The notes beneath the pieces were generated by a model. The model saw nothing but the letters and a program-made list of their open reading frames with translations. It was not told the origin of the DNA and did no database searches. Below are positions 1-9,921 of a stretch of 64,000 nt of DNA, piece after piece. The stretch is from Membranipora membranacea (lineage: Eukaryota > Bryozoa > Gymnolaemata > Cheilostomatida > Membraniporidae). How positions within the stretch are numbered: position 1 is the first letter of the stretch; each line of letters starts with the position of its first letter. The translations under genes were made by a program, and so were the position numbers. Location of the stretch: the NCBI GenBank assembly GCA_914767715.1, contig OU612069.1, forward strand, positions 13,391,387 to 13,455,386. Reading direction: 5' to 3'.

Positions 1-720
1 AACATGCACACACTGAATGGTACAAAATGTTAACAGTGCTCTTGCGTCCACTGTGTTGTTTAAGTCAGGTTCACTGATATCCTTTGACTCTCGCAAACCA
101 GTGATAGCCATAGTACAACTATGCTCAACTCAACTTTGAAACCATAAGGCAGCTACTTCAAGGCTCCATGGTCAGAAAGGAAATATATGTTCCAGTGGTT
201 AAAAGACAACATGCGGCTCTGAATGTCGACATAATTGTATGTGTTTTCCGGTCCTGTTCAAGTCAAGTTTTGTACTTTAACTCTCACAACCGCTGTCAGC
301 AAAGGTGCAAGTTACTCTGTTTAGAGCCATAGAGAGCAATCACTCTAATATCGCGGTCAGTGATGAAGGCTCGGCGGTGTTAATATGCATTAAAGCACCA
401 CATATATTGAATGGTACAAATCTCTAATAATGCTCTTGCTTCCACTGTGTTTTTTAAGTCAGGTTCACTGATATCCTTTGACTCTCGCAAACCAGTGGTG
501 GCCAAATTAGTGCTATGTTTGCCTAAACATTGAAATGTAAGCATAAGACTTAAACCTCAAGGTTCCATGACCAAGGCGGAAATAGATGTTTTTGTAGTAA
601 CACAATAGCGTGTGGCCCTGATTGTCAAATAATTGTATGCGTTTTCCCAGAGTTGTTAAAGTGAAATTTTGTACTTGGACTGTCACAACTGCTCTCAGCA
701 AAAAGGTGAAAGTTAGTCTG
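1..720. repeat. Degenerate tandem repeat, period about 395 bp, two copies
   Basis: Two diverged head-to-tail copies can be read. A block around 51-105 returns around 445-497, including the same stretch of TTCACTGATATCCTTTGACT, and a block around 231-320 returns around 631-720. The shift is 394-399 bases. Similarity is clear but interrupted by substitutions and small indels, so the duplication is older than the 24 kb array. No coding sequence is recognised in it. The repeat may extend left of the window. Confidence 0.75.
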
Positions 721-1000
721 CCATAGAGAGCTTATCACTGCAGAAAATAACGTATTTTGCAGTAGGCAACCTGTGTTTCAATATGCAAATTCGAGTGTTG
801 AATCGTTTACAATCTTGAGCTATCAGCATATATTACTCATTACAAAACCTCTCCTTGGCGCTTTCCCAGCATGATATCCAAGTAAAATATTTCTCATTTT
901 TGATAAGTTTAATAACATAATTCTTTACTTTACTGCTTAAAACACAAAGGGAAAAACAAGATAAATGCATCGTGCCTGGGGTTGGATGAAGATATAATAT

Positions 1001-1053
1001 ACATACATACACACACACATACACACATACATACATACATACATATATATACA
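1001..1053. repeat. ACAT/AC-rich microsatellite
   Basis: A run of ATAC, ACAC and ACAT units in otherwise non-coding DNA. The stretch 721-1290 around it holds nothing else that I can recognise. Confidence 0.85.
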
Positions 1054-1291
1054 TTTGATATAGTTCAAATATCTGCTAGACAGTCCTAAGGTAGTTAAAG
1101 TCAATTCAATGTAACAAATTGATGGTTACAAGGCACTAAATGGTCGAAGGTCTATAGTTTATGTTACACAGACTTGGTCTATAATGTAATGGACTGAGAT
1201 TTTTAAAAAAAGTAATAAATACAGTATATCTGGTCATGGTTAATAGTAGCAAGGATCCATGTTTGTGCTAATAGTAAGTATTCACATGAGT

Positions 1292-3481
1292 CTAATCATC
1301 GTTACGCTGGATCCCTAAACGTACATTCCTACCAACAGCTCTTAGATATTCACCGAGCTGCATATCATTTTCCTGGAAACGTTGGCATAAGTTGTTAAGT
1401 CTGTTATGCAGCTGGCGAGTTTGAACAACAGCTTTTTAATCACCTCTCCTTGGCTGTGCAGTCTAATCAGCACCCTCTCCTCCAAGTTTCCACACTGTTG
1501 GGTGGTCTTGTCCAACAAGTGTCTTGACCCTGAAAGTTTTGAGAAAAAAAGCCCTTGAATCTCTTGAAGTGAAAAATTGTTGTCATAACCAATCAATTAA
1601 AGTTAATGTCATATTTTCCAAGATAAAGAAGACCATTGAAGCTGAGGATGAAACATAATTCAATAAACAGTGATGTGAAATTCCAGGATCAGGAGCATGA
1701 AATCTGTGAGAGAACCGATTTATATAGATAATTTACATTATGCCTCTTTGTAGTTTCCATAGCGGTACGGGTGTAAAGTAGGTGTTGTTGTTTTCTGATT
1801 CTTACCTCATATTCCAGGACTCGCAGTTATTGTTTGTTTGGTGTCCGTTTGCTAATGTCACTTCGTACATATTCCAGGTAGCTGGTGGGTATAAAGGGGG
1901 CCTCTGCAATATCATCTGCAAGCCTGCTCCCTGCTGCCCAAGCTGTGCAGCCCATAGCCCAGTGACATAGTTCACATCGAAGTAGTCAACAAGATCCTGA
2001 AATTCTGTAACAAATACGACAATATGATTATCAAAACTCACCAGTTGTGTATTCAAGATACTTACAATGGCCTGAGCATTTTAATTGTCTATTCAAAGGT
2101 TTTGCAATTGCTTGATCATGTGACAGCTCCAAATGTCTACATTGACAATTTATGAACATCAGGTTTTACTCACTAGAAGGCATGTCCTAAGATCAGTTCT
2201 CATATGAATGTGTTTGGTGTAAAATCACTGCAGTTGGCCCTTACCATTTGGAGTGGCATCTCGGATGATTGCCAGCGCAGCATTCATGTTGTCGACTGGA
2301 ACAAAAGCGAGGCCATCCAACATTCCAACAAATGCTCTTATTTCGTCATCATCCCTATATCTCGCTACCAGTCCAAGTTCTTGGATCTTCCTCCATGTTG
2401 ACTAAATTAAGCGATAAAGTACAATCATTTAGCATCACATGGTGATAGTTTATGGGAAATCGAAGCTTGCATCATGACATACTATCATAATCAGATGGAA
2501 TAGGATTTTTAAGTGGCGCAACGCTTTTCTTCTTGCAAAAAAACAAACCAAAGCTGTGAATTGGAATTGTCTCTCTACATTTTAGCCTTAAGTTACCTGT
2601 GTTAGGTGGTAGAAACAAGCTGTAACTTGTGTGTTGGGGAACACCTCCCTAATTCCCTGGTGCATTGCCATCTCAAAGTCACAGTGTACGCGTGCAGGAT
2701 TTAGGTGGTTGCGACCACCATTGACACAATTGTCGACTATTGTCTGTAGAAGCTCTGTGTACGAATCTCTTGCATGATGCATGATGCAGCTTTCACTTAG
2801 TGGAATCCTGATGATGTATAGCTGGAGGAAGTGACGAGGTGCCATACTGAAGTTTCCGTCCACGAACCAGTCTGTGGCTTGGGAGAGTAGCTGCATAAAT
2901 GCAGGAGAACAGGATGTCATAATGCGCTGGTTATTGTTCCCATTATCATTAATTAAGAAAGACTGTTGCTGGTCTCCTATTGTGGTAGTCAGTGCAGGTG
3001 GTATGACCAGATCTTCAGGCTGTAAATTCCCAGGATACTGGTGCTGTCGAACCCTTTCCACCATTCTGGCTACAGCTCCTCTCCCTCCAAGTTCCTACAG
3101 ACAAAAAAACAACGATGTAAATTTGATAAAACAGGTTGAACAGTGTGATCATTTCTATAAAATAACTTGGGAGTTATCTTTTTAATGAGTAGCGATAGGC
3201 AACTTCTACTTATAATGACATTTATGAACAGACGTGTAGCAAAAATATGTCCTGCCACATATGTAAGTCATGCAAATGGAGTGACTTGAGATACAAGTAT
3301 TGTCAGAGATATACTTTCTACTTAAATCCCTACTCCTGTCATTGGGCATATTTGCCATAACATTGGCCCTTATCACAGCTGGAGCATCTTGGGAGTCTTG
3401 AGCTCTCCGTTTAATGTACAGATTTGCCTCCTCAACATTAACTCGAACCTCATTAGGTGGGTGATTATGCTCCGTTGTCAC
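1292..3481 (-). pseudogene. MULE/FLYWCH-type transposase gene remnant, 5' truncated, 3' end decayed
   Basis: Minus-strand exons of a Mutator-like transposase of the kind fused to FLYWCH zinc fingers in animals. Reading from the 5' side: about 3322-3481 ends a FLYWCH-like finger (EHNHPP near its start); 2597-3094 is the MULE catalytic core with FVDGNFSMAPRHFLQLY, then HCDFEMAM, then a CFYHLTQ end; 2245-2401 has WRKIQELGLVARYRDD; 1806-1996 has PLYPPATWNMYE; the last block from about 1528 has HPTVWK and later GEYLRAVGRNV. Borders carry GT-AG signals. Two in-frame stops (TAG, TAA) or compensating frameshifts lie between HPTVWK and GEYLRAV, so the 3' end looks dead. The start of the FLYWCH finger is not seen upstream; the tandem array begins about 145 bp beyond the first exon. 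Such genes may be transposons or domesticated; the broken end favours a relic. Confidence 0.8.
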
Positions 3482-3629
3482 CTACAAAGAGTTAAAAAGA
3501 GTTTATCAAGAGTGTCATTAGTTTCAGCATTGACTTTAACCAGAAAAAATGACAGTATGTGTGACATTAGGTGTAATAAATATTATTGTGTCCAGTTTTA
3601 CATTTTGCACTGTATTTTGTTCCGTGGCT

Positions 3630-4186
3630 GGATGGGGCGCTAAAACTGAGCCACTGTACAAAATCATCTAAGCTTTGACTTCAAGGTTTAAAATGCACCA
3701 CATACGGTTCGGAAGATCTTCTTTTCTTTTCGACCTTAACAGAAAATAGTTGCAAATATACTGACTGAGTGATTTTATTATATCTATGACTGTATTTAAA
3801 CATATCACATACCACATTCGAGACAGTTTACATGATTGATGACAAAATAAAATATCATCTCATATGGTAAACATCAGTGCATGTTTTCTGTTCTTGGTCG
3901 ACCTCCTTGCTTCTATTTGGCCAAGAATGAAGAGCATTATCGGACACAAACAACCAAAATCGGTTTGAGGGTGGGGGGGGGGGGAGGTTAGACCATTAGG
4001 TGCTTCCGATGACTACTACCACATTGACATCTATTTTATACCCCAGGGTATTCAAGTCTCAAACAGTATATGTATGACCGCATGACAGGGCTTTTCAGTC
4101 AACACATTACAATTTGTCTTTGACAAAATTACCCAATAAACTGAATCTTATCTAATCTAACTATGGAGTCAGATATATTTGGACAG
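3630..4186. other. Non-coding start of unit 1, 3' of CFAP300
   Basis: No gene seen. It carries a G-run near 3967-3984 whose length differs between the three units. It lies downstream of the CFAP300 stop and probably includes that gene's 3' UTR. Confidence 0.6.
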
Positions 4187-7100
4187 CTACCAGATACCAC
4201 CAGCGTATTTATGATGAAATAGAGTCATATGACGCTTATAAGGGTCAACAATAAGATAAGAGAAGCTGTTTATGTGATCTTTATCATCAGGGAAGTATAT
4301 GTCGTCTTCACCACCCTACAAGTACATGAAACATTGTATAATTATCCACTACGAATATGCAACAAAATTTGCCTACTTTTAATGTGAAGCAGTCGGGGGG
4401 GAGGTTAATCAGTAGAGGGAAAGCAACTCCAAAAATATGGGCGTTTTGAAAAATCATAATTCATTGTAAGCCTTAGCCAATTTTTTGGCCCTGATTTACT
4501 GGCTGGAGTGAGTGGTTGGAGAGCCAATGCCAGGTCATATGGTACTTTCAGGAAAGTACCTTGGACATTGGCATTGCCTTACTTTTCATATATGAAAGTA
4601 CCTTTTTGGGCTGGCATCGATTCGTATAATGATTAATATAAAGACCCTGTGCTCACAAGTCCTGCAACGCCATTGGTAGAGCGTATGCTAAGAGATTTGA
4701 GAGTACAATACCACAATTGGTCATCCAAAGCAAGGCAATATCAAGGTCAAAAGTACTTTACTGAAAATACCATGATGACCTGGCTCTGGCTTTCTACCCA
4801 GTCAATCAGAGCCAACACATTGGCTATGTAAACCCATGTTGTAATGGAATAATGAAAGTGAAATTCCGAGTGAATTGCTCAACAAGTTGTTTTCTACAAG
4901 TCCTACTGGTCTGACAACTTTACAATGGGAGGAGTTAAAGTACTGCTGCCACTCAGGCAAATCTGTGCTCATTGAATTCAGTATAGCTAAAATCTAATAG
5001 ATAACTAATTGAGGCTTTAATCTTTAATGGGCAAATAATTTGAACCAACGCAAAAATCAGGGTATGAAATTAACTCACTAGTGATAACATCAAAAGTGCC
5101 TGACGGTAACTACATAGATAATGATCAGGATAATAAATTTCATACCCAGATTTCGACGATGAGTTTGTGCAAACTATTCGCCAATGCTGAGATATTGCAG
5201 ATATTAGTTTTGAGCTATACAGAATTCAATAAGCACGCATTGTGTGGCAGCAATGGTTTAAGCGCAGGTGGCTTGTGTGGGGTAGATACCCTATACCCAG
5301 CATCAGTGGTTTAAGGATGAGACTCCTGCTCTTCTCGTCTGTCTGTTATCTTACCTTGGCCTTTACCTTGTAGACTTGGGATATAACATGTAAGTCTGAG
5401 CTTCCAGGTTCCTTCTGTACACTACAAAATATTAATATTACAAGTAAATAACAAATATAAATAAATATATGTGACTTAGATAAACAACACTACGATATGC
5501 TATGATAACCCCATAATTTGGAATTTAGTTGTAGTTGCTTGTTAGAGGGCAACAAGTTACATTGCAACTACTCTGTTATCTATAAACTTTCCAGGAAACC
5601 TCTTCAAACAAATAAATAATAAAAAATCTAATTAAATATGTATTTGACTAATATTAAGGCCAAGGTCACCGTTCAATTTAGAAAGCAATGGCCCTGCGAT
5701 TTTGGTTATTCAACTTAAAGCTATTATTTTGTATATTTGTTAGATTTTTGAACCAATTGTCACTGTTACATCTTGACAGAGGCCCTGAAAGCGTCACTGG
5801 CTGTTTATCTGTAAGAGTTTCAAGTGTAGCAGTGCCCACATACTTACAAAATGTACATTCTGATCTCGGCTGCATCATTTATAATTTTATACCATATATC
5901 TTACCTTACTAAGTCTTTGTAGAGGTGTTTAGTATGGTTAATATAATCAGTAACATAATCCTCATACTGACATACTCCTCCGCCAACACATAAATGAGTG
6001 AACAGTCTGAGAAGGAATTCATTTCTCTCATCATCAGAATATGTATCATACTTTTCAAACTCTTCATTGAGAAGTACCTGTAATATAAATGTATTATCAG
6101 TGGAATCGAAACACAGAGAGTCATTATCATACCAGCTAGTTGTTTGACTCACAGTTTACCTTCTCAATGTTTACAGCAGGGAGGGTGGGATATGTCTCCC
6201 ACCCTCCCTGTTTACAGGTTTCATTGTTAGAGATGTCGAGAAACCTTGTAGTTGTCTTCTTCCATTACGCGGAAATGGTGTCATGTATTACAGGGAGTTA
6301 TGTTCCACCAGGGAGTGTGGGAGTTCTGTTGCGATCTCCCTGGTTTCACGTTGAAGGTCACAACAATAGAAAGACCGCTCTTGTCTAAGGAATTGTAATG
6401 TGACAGGGCAAGTTGAAGTTGTCATGCCATATTGAACAAAAAAATAGATAGATTCCTGTTCCAAGAAGTATCTCGTCTTACATTCCAGGACAGATTTCAC
6501 AACCTCTCTATTAACTGGGGTGGTTCTGCTCATTATTTTGAATATTAGATTTCAAAAGGGAGATGTCTCACAGATTTACAGGGACATCTTACATATAAAA
6601 TATACACTTTATTACTTGGTTGGCCACAATGAGTTATCAATGCCCTACGAAATACGGCAATAATATAGATAACAGACATGCTCAAATGTGGGCTTTAATA
6701 CATCACAATGTAGTTAAACCACTGCTGTCACACAGCCAAATGTGTGCTTATATAATTCTGTATAGCTCAGAACTAATATGATGAGGCTGCAATCTCAGCA
6801 TTGTCACCTAACGAGCAAATAATTTGCACAAACTGATCGTCAAAATTAGGGTATGAAATTAATTAGGTGAGGTAGTTATCGTCCTACTACTGGAAATTGT
6901 ACATGTCATAAGCTGGTGGTAGATTTCATGCCCTGATTTTGAAGATCAGTTTGTGCAAATTATTTGCCCATTAGGTGACAATTATGAGATTAAAGTCTCG
7001 ATTAATTATCTTGGGGCTATGCAGAATTCAAAGAGCACAAATTTGCATGAGTGGCAGCAGTAGATTAAGGTGCCAAAAAGATTTAGCCTGGATAACTGGT

Positions 7101-9695
7101 ATCAGAATAACCCTTACATTGCGAAGTTCATCTGGTATTGGCACACTATCTATATACTCCTCCAAACATTTCTTGATGTAGCCGTTTTCTTGTACGACCC
7201 CCTCATCCTGCAGCTTGTCAAATAGAGACATGGAGACTGCAGTACAAGCACAACTTTCCACCTCCACAGAGGAAGCTTTGGTACCTAGTAAAATAAAGTC
7301 AATTTTATTAGTGTCAAATTCATAATTCAATCATCAGATTTAAACTATAAATGACTCTGGATGTTTCATCATGATCAAAAATCCACAGTCGTTTTCTCAA
7401 AATTTAACATCGATGGTGGCATGAGAATCCACTCAAACATGTTGTTTGAATTATCAGGAGAAAGGAGAAGAATAATTTTATCCTGATAGATCAGGCACTC
7501 ATTAATAGAAGCTCCTGATAATTCAGACAACATTTTAGGGTGGATTCTGAAGTTACATCTTCATAGATTATTCAATCTTCTTTGTGGATTTAATCAAGTC
7601 ATAATAATAATTATAATATTATAATATGATGAAGAAATTATTATAGGGTATTAAAATTTTGTTCTTTGAAAATTCGCTAAATTATGTAGACCTAAAGTCT
7701 AAGTCGTCATAGCGGAGAGGGTTACCCCTCTAGAGTACAGGTACAGAGACCCATGGTACTCAAGCCACACCCTATACCCTTGCCTGCCGGAATTCCGGCT
7801 ACTCTTTTATTCGAAGGGGCAGAGGGGGATCTTTTTACTGCATGTGCACAGTGGACCTCCGGTATTTTTATTCCCGTTCTGCAAGGACCTGGCTAGGATG
7901 AATGGCGCGCCAGTACCAAATCAGAAATGACTGTCGGCGCCGAGAGTTTAACCTGGACCTCACAGATCACAAGTCCACACCCTTAACCATCAGACCAGTA
8001 CCAGTACTAGACCGTACAGTACCAAGATAAGATCTAAACCACTGCCGCAACACAGGCACATTTGTGCTCATTGCATTCTGTATAGCTCAGAACTAATGAA
8101 ATGAGGCTGCAATCTCAGCCTTTTCTCCTAATGGGCAAATCATTTGCACAAGCTGATCGTCAAAATTAGGGTATGAAATATATCATCTGCTGTAACATGT
8201 GACGTAGTTTCCGTCTTATTAGAGGACAATTATGACGTTATCAGCTAGTGCGCCAGTTTCATAACCTGATTCTGAAGATAAGTTTGTGCAAATTATTTGG
8301 TAAGAATTCTGAGATTTAAGCCTCAATAATTGTCTTGAAGCTATACAGACATCAATGAGCTCGAATTTGTCTGAATGGCAGCAGTAGAAATAGTAGAAAT
8401 AGACTTACCGAGGCCGTAACATGTCGAGCCAGAGGAACTAGTGTGCTGAATTGACTGTACAACCTGGTCATTCTGGAAAAACTCCTGTAGTCAAAAGCAG
8501 TAACAGTAAACACCACAATATTCTAGAAATTTCTAAAAATTCCGAATGAGGGAGCACTTTAGACAGATTTAATGCATTTCAATGCCTTTAAATTCATCAA
8601 ATTACCCATAAGAAGTGAGAAAGAATTCTACTGCTTCCCAAGTTTTGTTGTTGCAAGACCTGCTCCTAGAGGAAAATTATTAATGGAATAATAATAAATA
8701 AGCTCCTAAATCTTTAGCTCCACATGATATGAAACTTACTAGTGCAAATTGCTGGATATTGTATGGCTTGAACTGTTGATCAAAGCTGTATGTCTGTGCT
8801 AGAAGGCGATTTCCCATGCCCCTGAAAAAGTGTCATTATTATTTTACAAAAAAAGAGACTTTATTCAAATCTTGACAGATTTAGGCTAGTGAAAATCACT
8901 CAAAACATAAATCTATCATAACAAATTGGAGTTCAGCAACAGTGCCTGGTGGCGCAGACTTGGAACTCGGATATATTTGTTCCATTATCAATCTCTATTA
9001 TGCCATGAAAGGAAGTGGACAACTGTGAAAACGAGACTTCTGGCCAATGTCTATTTCTCAGCAGCAAAGAATCAGAAAACTGTCTTGTTGATAGTTTCAA
9101 ACAGAAAGAGCGCCTCCCCCTCCCTCACACCACATCATCTGTCATTCCATGTCAAATTCCAATTTCAGCCACGGGAAAAATACAGTTCTGGAATGGAATA
9201 TGAGGAGTTCCGCCAGAGATGGCTAAGAGTGACTATTATAATAATAGTCACTCTCAGCCATCAATTATTATACTGAGGAACTGCCATTGCTTGTAGGAGA
9301 AATACTAGTTTAGTTTTTAGACAGAGTACCAGATTGATCCCCTTTGTTTACGCTGTGATTAATGATGGCACTAGTTCATCCAGCTAATAGGTCGAATTCA
9401 GCACTTCCTGTTGACTCATGGGAGCCTGAGGACTGTAATTTGCCTACCTATGTATGTGGTTGATTCTGAACATACATACATGGCAATTTTGAATTTACAC
9501 ATCCAGTCATGCTTGCCATTTTCTTCCCAGTTGTCTCACAATGGCAAAGCAATTACCTTTAGTCTGTAGTTATGAGTATGTACTTGGGACTCACCATTTC
9601 TGAAGGCCTTCCTTGAAGTCTTTTAACTGAAGGGAAGGAAAAGTTTTTGAGGCAAGGAGCTGAAAGGAAAATTTTTGAAACTGTTCACCCGCCAT
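4187..9695 (-). CDS. CFAP300: CFAP300 (C11orf70), unit 1, seven coding exons, intact
   Basis: Exons 5' to 3' on the minus strand: 9595-9695, 8740-8821, 8409-8484, 7118-7284, 5905-6077, 5355-5421, 4187-4315. They join in frame to 264 residues, against about 267 in human. All introns are GT-AG. Recognisable blocks: start MAGEQFQKFSFQ; GTKASSVEVE and LSMSLF-like SMSLFDKLQDEG; IPDELRN joined to VLLNEEFEKYD; the strongest block HLCVGGGVCQYEDYV then HLYKDLV; last exon with FSYLIVDPYKRH and end GGIW. CFAP300 is a cytoplasmic/axonemal protein needed for outer and inner dynein arm assembly in motile cilia; human loss causes primary ciliary dyskinesia. The start shares a 226 bp divergent gap with METTL13. 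Introns carry three related MITEs and a SINE-like repeat. Family assignment is from remembered human sequence. Confidence 0.93.
4939..5257. mobile_element. TTAA-flanked MITE, family A, in CFAP300 intron 6 (unit 1)
   Basis: Flanked by TTAA at 4935-4938 and 5258-5261. Ends are inverted: left begins AGTACTGCTGCCACTC, right reads GTGTGGCAGCAATGGT. The arms stay complementary for over 100 bases, including a GGGCAAATAATTTG block and the opposed GGTATGAAATT / TTTCATACCC near the centre. No coding capacity. TTAA target duplication is typical of piggyBac-type non-autonomous elements. Confidence 0.75.
6177..6210. repeat. Perfect 14-bp-arm hairpin, G-rich stem, CFAP300 intron 5 (unit 1)
   Basis: Arms CAGGGAGGGTGGGA and TCCCACCCTCCCTG around a 6-base loop TATGTC. 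The same hairpin is unchanged at 30179-30212 and 53679-53712. One arm has closely spaced G runs. It could be a structural element or a small relic of an insertion. Confidence 0.8.
6718..7064. mobile_element. TTAA-flanked MITE, family A, in CFAP300 intron 4 (unit 1)
   Basis: TTAA at 6714-6717 and 7065-7068. Left end ACCACTGCTGTCACAC and right end GTGGCAGCAGTAGA are inverted copies; arms of about 140 bases contain GCAAATAATTTGCAC and its counterpart GTGCAAATTATTTGC. Same family as the elements at 4939 and 8036. Its right end is only about 50 bp from the exon 4 donor. Confidence 0.8.
7690..8015 (-). mobile_element. tRNA-derived SINE-like repeat, antisense, CFAP300 intron 3 (unit 1)
   Basis: Read on the minus strand, the segment starting near 8010 has an A-box-like TGATGGTTAAGGGTGTGG and about 35 bases later a degraded B-box-like GGTTAAACTC, as expected for a tRNA-derived SINE head, followed by a body of about 250 bp rich in pyrimidines and ending in AT-rich DNA. 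Nearly identical copies lie at 31690-32025 and 55205-55545. Assignment rests on box-like motifs only. Confidence 0.5.
8036..8388. mobile_element. MITE, family A, in CFAP300 intron 3 (unit 1)
   Basis: Left end ACCACTGCCGCAACAC, right end ATGGCAGCAGTAGA, arms inverted across GGGCAAATCATTTGCACAAG / CTTGTGCAAATTATTTGG-like sequence. The flanking TTAA has decayed (TAAA on the left). It lies next to the exon 3 donor at 8408. It is more diverged in its flanks than its two sisters, so it may be the oldest of the three. Confidence 0.7.
9218..9262. repeat. 45-bp snap-back palindrome, CFAP300 intron 1 (unit 1)
   Basis: GATGGCT(A)AGAGTGACTATTAT is followed at once by its reverse complement with a single offset base. 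Identical at 33604-33648 and 56746-56790. It may be the relic of a small inverted-repeat element. Confidence 0.75.
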
Positions 9696-9921
9696 TTTGA
9701 TGCTGTATCTAGGTTACTGTTTCCTGTTTAAGTGATATGCATTGCAGCTTGTACAAAAATATTATCCTCTCCATAACAAATGGGAGATATTTCCTTTTTC
9801 TATGATTTCCTGTAGACAAAAGCCATGAAACTGACAGTGAACTAAGTAGGAGAGATTAACCACTACACTGTGACTAGTTGGTTACGAAAAAGCTATTTCT
9901 CTGAATGGTGTATGCTTGACA
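9696..9921. promoter_or_regulatory. Divergent promoter between CFAP300 and METTL13 (unit 1)
   Basis: Only 226 bp separate the CFAP300 start codon (9695, minus) from the METTL13 start codon (9922, plus), and the gap is 226 bp in all three units. Both 5' UTRs and the core promoters must lie here unless there are unseen upstream exons. No TATA box or other motif can be assigned with confidence. Shared regulation is inferred from the spacing only. Confidence 0.6.

Noticed and set aside
8606-8665. An extra in-frame 20-codon exon in CFAP300 intron 2 (minus strand) with plausible GT-AG ends.
   Set aside because: CFAP300 aligns without it (QQFAL joins EFFQND directly), and in units 2 and 3 its last codon is TAG. 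Treated as intron.
8926-9276. A plus-strand 116-codon open frame, identical in units 1 and 3.
   Set aside because: It overlaps a CFAP300 intron and a palindrome, has no family resemblance, and unit 2 breaks it with the TA element. Identity reflects recent duplication.
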